Made by a program: the position numbers and the translations under genes. A model generated the notes under the pieces. The model did no database searches. It was not told where the DNA came from and saw only the letters and a program-made list of their open reading frames with translations. A stretch of 64,000 bases of DNA from Selaginella moellendorffii (lineage: Eukaryota; Streptophyta; Lycopodiopsida; Selaginellales; Selaginellaceae), in assembly GCF_000143415.4 (NCBI RefSeq), contig NW_003314344.1, forward strand, positions 326,367 to 390,366. The letters run 5' to 3'. This document shows, one piece after another, positions 1-13,119 of this stretch. Position 1 is the first letter of the stretch. Each line of letters starts with the position of its first letter.

Positions 1-1591
1 ATTCCGACTTTGACAGGGTCAAGGCGACACTCAAAGGCTCCTTCAAGTTTAGAGTAAGTCTCTTCTCTTCTTTGTCTTCCTCGAAAGTTTCTCTCATTTT
101 ATTTTCTTTCCTCACATTCTTCGATGAATTTCTTGACAGGACTTTGAGTCGGGCGATCCTCTGGATCACGTCTCCACGAGTCAGATCATTAAAGTTCTCA
201 CAGAGCACTACCAATCGTCTGCGCAGGCAATGCAGACAGCTGCCAAAGTTCACGAGATCAATCAGACCGTAAGCTTTTCCTCGTGTGATCAATCTTAAAC
301 TTACGTTTTTCTCGTGTTTTGTCAACCAGAAAGGTGCTGTTCTCGAGTCCGAGGGCAGTCAGGCAAGCTTTTACATGCAAGCCTTGACACTCACACGAAG
401 ATCTTTCGTGAATATGTCGAGAGATATCGGCTATTACTGGCTCCGTGTGGCAATCTACATCATGCTCAGCATCGGAATTGGAACTTTGTATTATAGAATT
501 GGCACCGGCTACAACGCGATCCTGGTAATCTTGATTCTCACCCACCAAGAAAAAAATGTTACTCCATCAATGCGAAGTTGACTAAGTTTTCCTTGTTGTT
601 TCCCAGGGAAGAGCAGCATGCATGTCTTACGTTGGTGGCTTCCTCGTTTTCATGTCGATTGGAGGCTTTCCATCGTTTGTGGAAGACATGAAAGTAAGTG
701 TCCATTGATTCCTCCTTGGTCATCCACTAACGAGTTTTTTCTTTTCTTCTACAGGTTTTTAGCAGGGAGAGATTGAATGGACACTACGGTGTGGTTGCCT
801 TCGTGATTGGCAACACGCTCTCGTCACTTCCATTCTTGTTTCTCATCTCTCTCATATCGGAGCTCATCGTCTACAACATGGTCCAGCTCCATCCTGGGAT
901 CACACATCAAATCTACTTCGTTCTCAATCTCTTTGCGTGCGTTGCTGCTGTAGAGAGCTTGATGATGGCTGTCGCCAGCCTCGTTCCAAATTTTCTCATG
1001 GGGATCATCACTGGAGCCGGAATCCAGGTTAAAGTTGCATTCTTTGTCATGGCATTTACATTCGCTCTTCCTTGTTTTCTTGCACAGGGCATTTTCCTGC
1101 TTGTCGCTGGCTTCTTCCGACTTCCAAACGATCTTCCAAAAGCTTATTGGAAGTATCCAATGTCGTACATTGGCTTTCACATGTACGCTCTACAGGTATG
1201 AAAGGACCTTTGACGTTCAAACAGCTTGACAGTCATTGTTTTGTTGCAGGGAACTTACGAGAATGATTTCCTTGGCTTGGAATTTGACAACAAGTTTCCA
1301 GGACTTCCAAAGATCCCGGGCAAGTTCATCCTCACGGACGTGTACCAGATCACAGTGGCGAGATCAAAGTGGTGGAACTTGGGAGTGATCTTTCTCATGA
1401 TCATCGTCTACCGGGTCATCTTTTTCATCACGATCAAGTACGTAGAGAACGTCCAGCCGTGGGTCAGTGCGATGATGGCCAAGCACAGTGCCAAGCTGCG
1501 ACGCAAGAAGAAATCAACAACACTTCCCAGCACCGTCAGGCCAGTTCTTCAGTCTCCATCACCCGGCCATCCCAACTTCACAAGGAAATAG
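1..1591 (+). CDS. ABCG11: ABCG11-like half-size ABC transporter, C-terminal part (5' end outside window)
   Basis: Encodes the transmembrane half of an ABCG/WBC transporter; family members at the plasma membrane export cuticular lipids. Readable exons are 1-53, 140-268, 330-524, 609-693, 755-1027, 1088-1195 and 1250-1591, all with GT-AG borders and one continuous frame. Visible hallmarks are the segment with GYYWLR before the first membrane helix, [50 protein letters not shown] and YPMSYIGFH, all typical of the ABCG11 subgroup, followed by a basic Lys/Arg-rich tail. The nucleotide-binding domain would lie upstream of base 1. The ABCG11-type assignment rests on motif similarity; the substrate in this organism is inferred. 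Confidence 0.93.
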
Positions 1592-3275
1592 AAAAAGGAT
1601 CGACAAATGTTCCATGTACAATGCAAGAAATCACAAAGAACAAGCTTGCGGCTCTATCTGTTCAGTCTGTAAAAGCTACAGAACTAAACGCTGTATGACT
1701 AAGATGATTTTGGTGTCAATCGTTACTTCCAGAATAATCTGCTGGTTTCAAAATTTTGGTTAAGGAAAGAGGTTAATGCGAGATTAATTGTCAAGCTGGA
1801 ATAATGTAATTGTATCTCTGGTTAAATAACAAACGCAAACAGCAAGGTTACAACTTGTTGCAACATACTGCTTTCGCACACGCTTGCTCCAAGGTCATGG
1901 ATTCGAAGATGCTCGATCTAGCAGCAAAGAAGAAAGGAGGCTAGACAATTGTGATGGCACGGTTGCAAGCAATCTTGGAAGCTACAACCCCTGTCATGAA
2001 GGCGGGACGAGCTCCAGAAAAGCCATATGACTGATTCGGATATTGTAAGGCTCAAGAGCAGCAACATTTTACTCAATGGTACTCCAACTACATGTTTTTG
2101 GGTCTCCTTGGAAAGCTATTGAAGATGTCTTTTGGTAAGTTGATTTGGTCCAATATTTCTGTGACTGATCTCTCAGTTTTCTTGACAAAAGATGGACACA
2201 TTCCTTGCCAGAGATGTGTTGTTACGAATCTACAACATTGGGAGAAAACATGAAGTCTAGATAGAGAGAGGACAATGGCTGACATGAATGATGCGCTACG
2301 TAAGATGGATGAGGGAGATGTTGATGGTGTGCATATGCTTGGAGTTCGTGGTCAGAGTGTGCTTATCTGAAAAAATGGTTGGAATGAGGATTCCCTTGCA
2401 GCTGCACAGTCATTTCCAAGCTTGGTACGTTCATTGAGTACAAGGATATGACGAGAATGCACTGTCATGTAATTGGTGCTAGATTTGGTGGAGATTGGAC
2501 CACATGACAGGACAAATGTTTTGAGATTTAACAACAAAAAAATCACTATAACATTGAGAAATAGGTTATTTTTTCCTTATGCATTTTTTTCCAGGCTTTT
2601 CTTCTCTTGTGTACAATCTTTGCTCTACTAAAGATGGGCTTGATCCTCAGAAAAGATGGCATGGACAAGCTTAAGTGGAGGTACATTAGCTTTTTCCTAT
2701 TGCTTGAGTGTGTCGTCCAAAGAGAAACCAAAGTCCAAGGTGACCATCATACATATTTTGCCTATTACAACCAAATAAAAAATTAGTAGTTTTTCTATCA
2801 AATTTTTATATTGATTAGTTAAAAAACTAATAATTATATTATCTACTTTATTAAGATATATAATAAAATTCTTTAAAAGTATTAAACTGAAGTTTCAATT
2901 TAATCTAAATTGAGAAATATAATCTCTATTAATAGCACAGCTTATGTGTAGTAAATATAATTTTATTAAATATAAATTCCTCCATGAACATTTTACATTT
3001 ATTTTAAATAAAAAATTCAAGAATATTTTAAATAATTTTCTATGAACATTGCTTAATAGTAGTTCTTATTATTTATTAATTTATCAATTGGAACTGTGAG
3101 TGCATGGACCTCACAGAACTATAATTATAATCACTTTATAATTTATAAGTATAAGATTAATCTTATTATATATCAACCATTAGATAGTAGAATAACTAAA
3201 ATATACGTAAAATATCCTAAAAAATCTAAGTATATTTTAAATATATTCACTGACTTCATTCTCCAAGACAAATCT
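1592..3275. other. Intergenic region with an unrecognised decayed coding remnant
   Basis: No intact gene seen. About 1860-2540 has a coding-like but stop-interrupted plus-strand reading, including a stretch LKSSNILLNG (near 2050-2080) reminiscent of a receptor-like kinase catalytic loop; too broken to name. 2750-3250 is strongly AT-rich with no recognisable signal. Confidence 0.4.
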
Positions 3276-4256
3276 CTACAGGGAGGCTAATTCTCTAACA
3301 GAATCAATTATGTCACATTTCTTCTCTGGATGGGTGATGGATGCACACGGTAGTAGATCATTATCAAAAGCTGTGAATCGTTGAATCATAAGAACCTCCT
3401 CAGGCCTTCTACCTTCCGTGACACACCAGAAAGTCCGTGGGATTGCGACGCGGTAAACAGTTGGTAATCCTCCCCGGAACAACAAACCTATCATCTCAAT
3501 CGTTGATGGGAAACAACAAACCTATCATGGGAGAGGTTCTCTCCGTGCCTGAAGAATCTCAAGAGTGACTTATCATCTGGCAAATCAGCTGTGCTTCACC
3601 CGCCACTTCTGTGGCAGAACTTCCTCTATTGAAGCTTTTGCCTTCGAAGCACATTCTTTGGAAGTCGTGAAGCCCGTCCAAGCAGCAAACGATCTGATCT
3701 CGCAGAGTACCTCCCCTTGACTTCAACCTGTTGCCTCTTCTCTGGGAAGATCAAGCTACGTGAGTCGATCAGCATATCCATAAGCCCCGTGACAAACTCC
3801 ATGACCAAGGCTTCATTTGTTCTGTCCAAATGGCAGGCGAAAGCAAGGCCTCTCACGCGTGGATTGTGGAAGTACTTCTCTACATACTCCGGGGACATGC
3901 AAAAGAGGCAGTTGTTCAGCTCCGCATCAAGAAAGTTTTCGACCGCTGGGCTCCTGAAGAACTCTAAGCTGAAACCGAAAAAATCCAGAGCGTCTTTCAC
4001 AACGCAAATGTCCACTCTGAAGTTCCGTAAGTCCCTAGACGTCCATTTGGAGGCACACTTCTCACTCCCTCCCATACAACTCACGCACACGTAATCCGGT
4101 TCTTCTTGTGACCAAAACCACCAGACATGACCATTCCTTACAGACCTCGCATTCTACCATCTTCTTACCGCCGTCCTTCTTCAAGCCACAGACACAATTC
4201 ACGAAAGCAATGTCTCCCTCCCAGATCTCGGAGTCCTCCGCCTCTGATGGTAACAA
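3276..4256 (-). pseudogene. Relic of a PHD-finger-containing plant protein
   Basis: Reading from 4256 downward, the protein begins with an acidic stretch and then shows CVCGLKKDGGKKMVECEVC, the first half of a PHD zinc finger (Cys pairs around a Gly/Lys loop). At about 4130 the frame is lost: continuing one base out of register gives WWFWSQEEPDYVCVSCMGG, the second half with the last Cys pair, and the reading continues to 3626 (sequence with FRVDICVVKDALDFFGFS). The position expected to carry the zinc-binding His after the EW motif is not seen. A further related open stretch lies at 3276-3494. The frameshift and lost His suggest a broken gene. An intron at the break cannot be fully excluded, but no good GT-AG pair restores the motif. 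Confidence 0.55.
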
Positions 4257-4270
4257 TGTAGCGGTGCAAG

Positions 4271-5023
4271 GTGAGGTTCCGTGACGCAGAGTTCTTCTCG
4301 CCTCTAGCAGAGTACGAGTACGAGCAAATGGTGCGTGAAATGAAGGACCTCACAGCCGATGTTCGCCACGTTCACTGGCTCAACGCCTACATCCCCGATG
4401 CAGCTCTCGGTATGGAGGCTGGCCAGGGAGCTGCTGCTTCTCCTGGGCTACGAGGAGCTCCCAGGAATGCACATGCTTGTCAACAGATATGTGACGAGAA
4501 GGACACCGTCATTTCCGATTGGTTCATCGAGCAGGCAGTCGAGTACGAGTTTGGTCCCGAGGGTGACGACGCTGGAAGCATCGCTAAGCGCATGGACATC
4601 TACATCATGCGTGGGCGCATACCTGAGATCAGGATGATCGTTCATCCTGACCGACTGGAGAGGAGGGCGTTTGCAGAAGCCCGTCTTGTGGAGATGGCCA
4701 TCCGAGAACCAGGAACGAGCGCGACGGCGGGGCAACAAGCTCAAGAAGCAAGTGTTTTTGGGGCTGCTCGTGCTGGACACAACGTTTTCTACAGGATTCC
4801 AGTCACCCGGCGGCTGGCGGCTTGTTTCCGTGGGAGTAACCGGCGGATGGAGGTGGAAACTGTGGTGGAGAGGTATGATCCTGGATTTCCACGCGATGCA
4901 ATGGGGGACCCGATCTACAGGGAGAAGATTGCGCATTATCTGCTGGGCTTCAGAGATTGCTCGAGACCAACGAGATGGAAGAAGGATGATAAGTGTAATA
5001 GTATCCTTGTTTTGTGCATGTGA
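4271..5023 (+). CDS. Hypothetical protein, 250 aa, unrecognised
   Basis: A 250-codon plus-strand reading frame starting 15 bp from the start of the oppositely oriented PHD relic, so the two would share a head-to-head promoter. The N-terminal half is acidic and aromatic (FRDAEFFSPLAEYEYEQMV), the middle has VEYEFGPEGDDAGSIAKRMD and RMIVHPDRLERR, and no domain is recognised. Its codon pattern is plausible, but a long antisense reading also exists at 4448-5203, so coding strand is uncertain. It could be a lineage-specific gene, or part of the adjacent relic. Confidence 0.35.
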   Translation: MRFRDAEFFSPLAEYEYEQMVREMKDLTADVRHVHWLNAYIPDAALGMEAGQGAAASPGLRGAPRNAHACQQICDEKDTVISDWFIEQAVEYEFGPEGDDAGSIAKRMDIYIMRGRIPEIRMIVHPDRLERRAFAEARLVEMAIREPGTSATAGQQAQEASVFGAARAGHNVFYRIPVTRRLAACFRGSNRRMEVETVVERYDPGFPRDAMGDPIYREKIAHYLLGFRDCSRPTRWKKDDKCNSILVLCM

Positions 5024-5177
5024 ATACCAGAACTTGGCTCTTGTTCTGGATCTTTTAGTTTTGTGTTCACCCAGTGTTGATGGCTGTCTTAACCATCTTG
5101 AATCATGACAGGGAAGCCATTTCTCTCGGTGAAAGAAAGCTGCAAGTGAAGATTTCTTAAGTGCATCGCACAAAGGA

Positions 5178-5512
5178 TTGTCCTTGGGGACGATTCCTGG
5201 CAAAAGCTCCCGACCAACGCACGCACTCTACAAGGCCTCTGCCAAGCATGTAAGCACTCTGAGCTGGAACGAGCTGAACCCTGGATTCTCCAGCTTCATC
5301 CTTCGGATCATCTCCTTCTTGAATGTGAAGCACTTCATCTCACAAACCGTGAACTGTGATGTTTCGTTGGCACTGCCTGTTTCATCAAGTCTGTGTTACG
5401 TATTCTTCCGAAGGAAGCTCAAAATCTCTGGGATGATTATCCGACGCAATGCATGGTGGAGTTTCCGCAACCACGGGCTCGAATGACATAGATTTACCAC
5501 AACAGACCTCAG
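5178..5512 (-). pseudogene. BAHD acyltransferase fragment (middle part)
   Basis: The reverse strand aligns closely with the intact BAHD gene at 6387-7815: it contains the same stretch from the TEVCCGKSMS region through VETPPCIA, the segment before MKCFTFKKEMIRRMK, and ENPGFSSFQL. The fragment then loses similarity near 5230. It has a shifted frame between these blocks and ends abruptly at 5512, exactly where a Copia LTR starts. It is therefore a truncated duplicate, not an expressed enzyme. Confidence 0.8.
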
Positions 5513-5656
5513 TGATGGAAAGAATGAACAGGAAAAATACTACAGTATGAATGCTATAGAAGTACAGGTCTATATATATGCATCGCTTTAAATCTCTCCG
5601 AGATTGCTGCTGTAGATCCCTGTTTTCGTGTCACCTTGATTCCTGCTGCTCCAACA
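5513..5656 (-). repeat. Ty1/Copia-type LTR (144 bp)
   Basis: Bounded by TG at 5513 and CA at 5656. On the reverse strand it begins TGTTGGAGCAGCAG, directly after a purine-rich tract GATCGAGGGGGAG that fits a polypurine tract, and directly after the end of a Copia reading frame. It is the 3' LTR of an element read on the minus strand. It abuts the BAHD fragment without an intervening sequence, so it marks an insertion border. Confidence 0.72.
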
Positions 5657-5715
5657 CTCCCCCTCGATCTGACAATCTTTTCAGATCGTAAAACATCTTC
5701 AGCTCTCAGCTCCCT

Positions 5716-5799
5716 CTAGGAAGAGAACCTGAGTCGGCTATGCAGTTGTTGAACTGCCACTGTTGTCTTTGTCAAGAGGTCTGCTGCGTTACCAGAACA
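5716..5799 (-). mobile_element. Ty1/Copia polyprotein 3' terminus (RNase H end)
   Basis: The reverse strand encodes CSGNAADLLTKTTVAVQQLH followed by a short tail and a TAG stop at 5716-5718. The N-AD-LTK signature is the standard C-terminal end of Copia RNase H. It lies just before the polypurine tract and the LTR at 5513-5656, which is the correct order for a minus-strand element. Upstream parts of the element are missing at this location. Confidence 0.75.
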
Positions 5800-5910
5800 A
5801 CACCTTTGCATCAATCAATCGTGTAAGCCAAAGCACCGCTACCAACTAGTGCGTAACGAGAGAAGTGCGATGATGTAAGAGCAGCGATGATTTGCCACTT
5901 TACAAGCAGC

Positions 5911-6237
5911 TCAGTGATGGTGCCTCGCTCTCCATGCCATCCAACGTAGGCCGTCCAGGTTCCATCCATGGATGACTGCCAGGCAACTCGTTCCCAAGTT
6001 CCCTTTTTCGTAAATCTCGCCCTCGATCCTGACGATGCCACTCACAACTCCCGTCCCGGTCGCTTCTTCTTCTTCTGCCTCGCTGCCGTGGATCATTTTC
6101 ACTGCAAATGCCGCTCCATCGGATCTGCGGAAGGCTCTGTAAACTTTGGCGTGGCCTCCCCTCCCGATCTGGGACTCTGTTTGTTGGCCAGAGACGGATA
6201 AGTATCGCCACAGCTGGTCGTCCAGGACCGAATGCAT
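5911..6237 (-). pseudogene. Protein kinase N-terminal fragment
   Basis: Starting at 6237 the reverse strand encodes about 108 residues with a glycine-rich ATP loop (IGRGGHAKVYRAF) followed at the right spacing by the invariant-lysine strand AFAVKMIHG. The rest of the catalytic domain is absent. After the Lys strand the frame continues through a Glu-rich stretch and then becomes unrecognisable. Truncated kinase remnant; probably not functional. Confidence 0.6.
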
Positions 6238-6386
6238 CTGCCGTTCGGTCTTGACTTTATAGAGTTTGAATTCTTTTTTAACAGGTCTACCTGTGGGGGT
6301 GGGGGTTTAAATGCTTTTTCAGCAAGGGACAGTTTGGTCAGGCCTTCGCTCGCTCCTCTAAAGTCTGTGGTGTGGTGTTGTTGGCC

Positions 6387-7815
6387 ATGGCGCTGGAGTC
6401 TTCCACGATCACAGTGACGAACACTTGCTTGGTTGCTCCAAGTTACAGCCCCGGGGACAGTGATCTTTTGGAAAGCAAGAAGAAGCAAATGCGTCCCAGT
6501 GCTGCCGCTCATATGCTCTGGTTTGTGCCTTACAGGACTCGCCTTCTCTTCTTCCGAAAGCCTCCTCCTCGTCTCTCCTTCGAGGCCATTGTAGCAAATC
6601 TCAAGAGCTCTCTTGCCAAGGCGCTGGTGGAGTTTTATCCCTTGGCAGGGAGATTGCTGGTGAGTGACAGCGACAATGGACTCCGGTTGGATGTGGTTTG
6701 CAATGACAAAGGCGTGCTCTTCATCGAAGCCAGTGCTACTGGAGTTACAATTGGGGAGCTTGAAAAGAATGAAGTGAGTGGCCATTTCGAGGGGATTCCG
6801 GCAAAACTAGTGGAAGATCTGGCACAATGTGGAGGCTACGATATATCTACGATTCCATGGTCCTTCGATGCTCCTCTTTTCATCATCCAGGTACTTCACT
6901 ATATTTGTATTGATAATTAAGTCAATTCATATGTAGGTGACAGAGCTTTCTTGTGGTGGAATTTGCATCTCCATCAAGTTTAATCACCAGCTGTTGGATG
7001 GAGCTGGGACCTGGAACTTTGTGAAGTCATGGGCTGAGGTCTGTTGCGGTAAATCTATGTCACTCAAGCCCGTGGTTGTGGAAACTCCACCATGTATTGC
7101 GGTCTCGGACGATCATCCTACAAATTTTGAGCTACCAGCAGGGTTTGAAAGGATCCGGAACGCGGATTTACTGAAATTCAACACCAACTCAACATCGCAG
7201 TCCACGGAGTACGAGATGAAGTGCTTTGCATTCAAGAAGGAGATGATCCAAAGGATGAAGCTGGAGAATCCAGGGTTCAGCTCGTTCCAGCTTCTCACGA
7301 GTTTCATATGGTCCAGAGTTAACGCTGCGAGAGATCTCAAGGATGACGAAACCACTACTCTTGTATTTGCGGCAAACTGTAGAGGAAGGATCAAGACTGT
7401 CCCGGAGGGACTCGTAGGAGTCGCCGCGGTGTATGATCACGTTTCCACCAAATTCTCGAGCCTACGAGCTCAGGGAAATGAGCTGAGAAACGGGGCCGTT
7501 CTTCTCAGGGAAAAGATTGGTGATTTGCTCACGGAGGAAGGCGTGGGTCTCTACTCAAAGGTTGTGAGCAATGGCGACAGGGACTCCACAGCTTTTCCTC
7601 TATACAAGATGGAAACAGCATTGATCGTTGGAAGTTCGTTCTACTTCCCGGTTTTCCAAGACTTTGGATTTGGAAAGCCAGTTGGAATGACGCTGGTTCG
7701 TCCTTCTGAGGATGGCAAGCTATACTATTTCCCAGGAAAGGAGGAAGGTGATGTGGTAGCTTATGTTGGGCTCAAAAGACATGCGATGAGAAAGCTTAGT
7801 TATCCACAGGTTTGA
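6387..7815 (+). CDS. BAHD-family acyltransferase (copy 1)
   Basis: Two exons, 6387-6890 and 6937-7815, join in frame across a 46-bp GT-AG intron to give 460 aa, the usual BAHD length. These soluble enzymes move an acyl group from acyl-CoA to an alcohol or amine. The catalytic HxxxD is seen as HQLLD at residues 185-189, just after the intron, which is the family's typical intron position. The structural motif is DFGFG (about residue 410) where most members have DFGWG. The N-terminus (TITVTNTCLVAPS) and FYPLAGRL are also typical. A decayed relative lies at 5178-5512 and another at 14622-14852, and a second intact copy at 16799. Acceptor and acyl donor cannot be told from sequence. Confidence 0.93.
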
Positions 7816-9076
7816 AACTTATATAGCCATGGATTTTTATTTTTATTTTTTTGCTTCATTTATTTAATATTTCTTTCTAAATAAAAAAGTAGTTTGCATT
7901 TCAAAGAGAATACATTTATTGTGATGTTACAATATAAGATAAATTATTTGACAAAGTATGTTGCTTCATTAACAATTAAATTTTTTTTTGACATGCAAGA
8001 TTTTTACAATTTGTAAACCCATTCTAAACTTAAGTTTTGACAAAGAAAGATTATTTATAAAAACTTATGATTATATTCTATAAGAGTTAAAAAATGCTCA
8101 AAGAAGTGTTTTATATAAGGAAGAAACAACAAAAAGCCAATATATACTAGGAAAGAATAACAAAATTTAAATGAGTGTTTGTATTTTTTATATAATTGCT
8201 ATTGAGTTCATTTTCTTAAAAGTATAGAATTTTCCTTTGATTATTCCATCTTATGTGTTGAGTTGAGTGTTGAAGAGATTAAATATATTGAGTCTTATAC
8301 TTAACTTATATTGGTTAAAGTATTTTATAGTAGACTATTCATTATTATCTAGACATATAGAGTAAAATATCCTTTTTGCATTTTTTTTTAGTTTTCTATT
8401 TCCACATTAATACCACTGCTAAAATTCTTGCTTCTTTATCCTCTTCCACTTGATTTTTTCCTCAAATTTTTTTGCTTTCTTATCTTTGTTATAACATTCA
8501 CACATTTTTGTTTTTTTTTCTTTTTTGATGAGGGGATAGAGGAGACTAATCCAACCATGATAATGAAGTGAGGATGAGTGACAATGCTAATAGTATTGGA
8601 GCAAAGATACACAATATGAATTGTGGAGTGAGAGATAAATGAATACAAATGTAATGATGTAACAAACCCAGCAAAGTGAGGCCACGCAAACATCACAGTG
8701 AGTGGGGCTAAACAAAACTAATGAAAAGTGAAGATTAATGTAGTGAGTTTGAAGGGTATAATGTTTTAAACATTTTTCCTTGAAGTAGAGGATAATGAAG
8801 TTAAGAAGATAAAGGATAATAGGAGTGAGTTTAATCTCTGATAGGACAAGGATAAAAATAGCAAGTCTAAGTTAACACAACTATCTTGGGTGTTGACTAT
8901 GAAGAGACAAATTTTGTCATTAATTACAAATTAATAATGGTCTTAGAAGATAATTGAGGGAAGACATAGAGGTATAATTAACTTTTTGCTTACTGCAGCA
9001 ATATATTGTGAATTATAATTCCCCTCCAAGTCCCCTTGATTTCTAATTGAAAGTTACAATTTTGAGGTTTGTTCAA

Positions 9077-9078
<2 letters not shown>
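7816..9078. other. AT-rich intergenic DNA
   Basis: About 1.2 kb of AT-rich, low-complexity sequence with many homopolymer A and T runs. No coding signature or terminal repeat was recognised. It separates the BAHD gene from a microsatellite and decayed retroelements, and may include unrecognised 3' parts of the Copia relic. Confidence 0.6.
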
Positions 9079-9436
<358 letters not shown>

Positions 9437-9639
9437 TACACTAGTTATAGTATATAGACATACATTTGTTACTGGGTCAATCCATGGTTATTGAATAATA
9501 TTTGAGGGTCAAGTTTATGAAAAGATGACATTTATAAGCTTAAGTGGATTTTTGTTGATGAGGAATTCAATTACTTTGAGGATAGCTTTAAAAATGAGTT
9601 AGAAATTATATTGGCTATATGTCAGTGTTGAGTTAAGTG

Positions 9640-12600
9640 TTCTTTGTCCTCCTTAAATGATTTTGAGAATCTTATTTATATTTTATTGATGGAGTTTTAG
9701 CTACCATATTTGTTGTTGAGAGGGACTTGAGTTTGATCTTCACACATTCCTAAATGAAGTAGTGGAACATTTCAAAATACTTGTTCCTCCCATGGTGTAC
9801 CATATTCACAATACATTATAAATATGTTGTGTTATTATTGTACATGTTCATTAGTGTTTACATTTCAAATCTAATGTCTCATAGTAGTTGACAGATCCAT
9901 AATGCCTCATTCACTACTTCTGTTATTGCATTTTACTCAGCCTCACATGTTGATAATACCACTATTCATTGTTTTTGACTCCACTAAGATACAATAGCAT
10001 TAGAGGATTTAAATATGTATCTAGTTGTTGATTTGTAATCATAGGGTCTTTAGTAAGATTAGTGTCAATCATCCCATATGGAACTAGTGTTCTTGCTCAA
10101 TTTCTCCTTCTAACATATCTTTAAATTCAAGGTAGAGCATCAAGGTTTGTATGATGTAGTTAAAGATTTGTTCCACTGTATGCTAATGTTTCTTCTCCAA
10201 GTTTTGGGTTAAATTGGCATATGTGAAAAATAATTGCTACTATATCTAATTGACTCATTGTTATAAGTTGTACTAAAGCACCAATTATATTCTAATGTGG
10301 TAATCATATCATCTCCTTCTTCTCCCCCTCAGAACATGGTTTATTAGCTTTAAAAAGTCTATGGAACTATAGTGCCAGAGTTGGGGTGATGTGTGTAGTA
10401 AAAAATCTATCGTATTTTTTTATGAGATTAGAGATATACTTGATCTATCACCTAGAGCTATCTAGCAAGTTGTTCCTTTGGCCATCATAAATTCAATGTC
10501 TTCCTAGCCACAATGAAATCATCACTATAGCTATAATTATTAACTCTCACATACAACAGTGTGTTTGCTTTTGCATAGGTGAAACCAAATATTAGAAAAA
10601 TTTGTTTAAGATATTTATATCCTTGGGGATTGTTTAAATCCATAAATAGACCACTAAAGTTTGTAACAAAAAGTGTTTTTTTCCACATACTCTGAACTCA
10701 AGAGGCTGATGTATATACATTAAGTGTTCCAATTCACCATTCACCAATTCACCAAACACGTTCTTAATGTTTATGTGTTCAACCTCTATATCCAAATGGT
10801 TAGCTATAATAAGAATTAATCATATAGAAACCATTTTAACCACAGGTGAAAAGATTCTCATTGTATCATTGTATGTAGCATTTTGCTCCTAATCTCACCT
10901 TATACTCACTTAAACTCTTAATACTTAAGTTTGTATACCCACTTACACTGTATAATCATTGCCTCCTTTAGAACATTTTGTGATGCAACCAATATCTAGG
11001 AATGTTTTTCTAATTGTTTGTTGTACCTTAACTACATTGCTACTTTTCAGTGAAAACATTACAGGCTCGAAAGTGCTTCCTCTAGCATTGTCGGTGATTT
11101 ATGTAACTTGAGCATAATACCTTAAAATATTCTTCGTTAGTTTCCACAAGTGAGAAGATCATCTAGGAAAAGTTCTTATTGTTGATATATCTTTAGATGT
11201 ATCTTGTTCCAAGTCATCTGTTATTGTACCCTTAACAGTCCCCATGTTAAAGTCATTAAAGAAATTACAATTCTCATTGATTTATATCTGGAATGGGGCC
11301 TTCTAAGGGTATGATTGAGTCCTCATATTTGTTAGAACTGAATTTAAAAATATTTTGAATTTTTCTTGTGACTATATGAAAATATAGAGTATACTAGAAC
11401 TGTTTCACAAAAGAAAATAGTGCACCAAACGAGCACCTTCTTTTGACTAAAGATCCATACTTTGTCACTTTTTGTATTCTCACTATAACCTAGCACCATA
11501 CACCTTGTTGATTGCTCTTCAGCTGAAACGTATGCAAAACCTACACATCCAAACACAGTAGTAAGTATGCAAAAGAAGGTTTGGTACTTGTCTATATTTC
11601 TTGTAGTGTTTTTCCTAGTAGAATGTGCACAGCTGTGTGCATAGCCTCTGCCTAGAAGGATGTTGGAACATTCATGGCTTTGAGCATCACTCTTGCTATA
11701 TCAAGAATAGTAAGCATCTATCTCTCCTTAACCCCATTTTGACTATGATCATATGGCATAAAGGTTTGGAGTGATATGTTACGTGATGTGAGGATAGTGT
11801 GGAATTCTGCAGAGAGAAGTTCCTATCCTCCATCAGTTCTGAGTTTCTAATGTGCATTCCAAGTGAGTTCTCTGACTTCTGAATCCACTCAAAAAACTTT
11901 TGAGGAATGTCAGATTTCTACTTTAGAAAACAAACAGCAGTGGCACGACTAAGATCATCTATAATTAGTTGAAAATATCAAGTATTGTTTAATGATTTTA
12001 ATGGTGATAGTCCCTAGATATTGTCATGAATCAAGTCTAAAATAATTTAGGAAGCTTTTTTGAGCAATGGTTTCGTCTTCATTCTCACCTACAAGTAGCT
12101 TTCACATGGAAGTTTGGTATCTCCCCTACTAGCTAAGGAGTCTTCTTGACTTTAAAACTTGCATGTCCTAGTTGTAGATGCCATAACTGTGAAATTGAGT
12201 CATCAGTAATAGAGATAACATTCACACTTCGAGAATCAAGAGAAATAAGAAAGGCCATTTTTAGCCATCGCTTGAACAATCCATATGTGATGAGAATGAA
12301 ATTTATGGTTGGAACATATAAAATAGTAAAAATTTCAAGCTGAATGCAAGGAAAAAAAATAGTTTCAAAAACTATTATTCTTAAAGCCTCACCACTTGCT
12401 ATACTCACAAATGCAGAAAATGTTTTTAAACTTATTTTTTGAAGGAACATTTTATTCAACATCATTTGGTGTGTAGTGCCGCTATCTCGAAGCCAATTTG
12501 AATTTTGAGATATGCCCAGCTCAACATAATCTGCAGACAGAGGATAAATTCTAAGAAAAAGAAATACTATTAAGATCGTCATCTTCCTCAGCTGTTGCAA

Positions 12601-12968
12601 GACCTCTTTCATTTGCAGTCCTTTTGGCTCAGATAGTTAGCAGCAAAGTGTCCAAATCCACATTATTCATTGCAACAAACATTCCCGTACATCAAACACG
12701 CTTGATCCACTAAATTCCATTCGCTCCCAGTTCTCTGTCTTTTGTTTGGCACCCTTCCAGTCATATTGCCACTATATCCTCCTCCTTGTAATCACTTGAG
12801 CCATCCTTTCCTTGAAAAATGTCATTTAAGTTGGTGTAGTGATGAATATTGGCAATACTAGATCCAGCCTTGGATGGAGTTGATTTGTTTGAAGCTCAAT
12901 CTTGGCCTTCTCTGATACTTCTAGGATCATGAGAGCTCCAGTCGCATTTGAGAATGTTGATTGTCATT
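9640..12968 (-). mobile_element. Decayed Ty1/Copia retrotransposon (element 1)
   Basis: Read on the minus strand in the order expected for Copia: a CCHC-like knuckle (CCNECGFGHFAANY, about 12690-12620), protease (WLRDSGTTHQM, near 12490), GAG-pre-integrase (LWHLQLGHASF, near 12160), integrase end (VFGCVGFAYV with LGYSENTK, 11556-11440), reverse transcriptase end (FGFTYAKANTLLYVRV, near 10590) and RNase H (LSTCEAE then NEALWICQLL, near 9900). The reading is broken by many stops and frameshifts, so it is an old non-autonomous copy. No clean LTR pair was recognised. Confidence 0.8.
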
Positions 12969-13119
12969 TGATTAGACTCATGAGCAAAGAAGAACTCCAT
13001 ATACTTCATAGCGAATTAGAGTGGAATGTGTATAGACACATGACAAACTGCCATGAGGCGTGACCTTGGATGCCACGTGGTACTGATGTGGAGAGAGCGA
13101 GGATTCACCATCCTCAACA
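12969..13119 (-). repeat. 3' LTR of Copia element 2 (151 bp)
   Basis: Begins TGTTGAGGATGG at 13119 on the minus strand immediately after the polypurine tract and ends TAATCA at 12969. Its last ~48 bp match the partial 5' LTR at 14570-14617 with a few substitutions, which identifies both as ends of one element. Confidence 0.8.

Noticed and set aside
1900-2740. Possible kinase or resistance-gene relic
   Set aside because: Only one short kinase-like string (LKSSNILLNG) and many stops; not enough to call a pseudogene.
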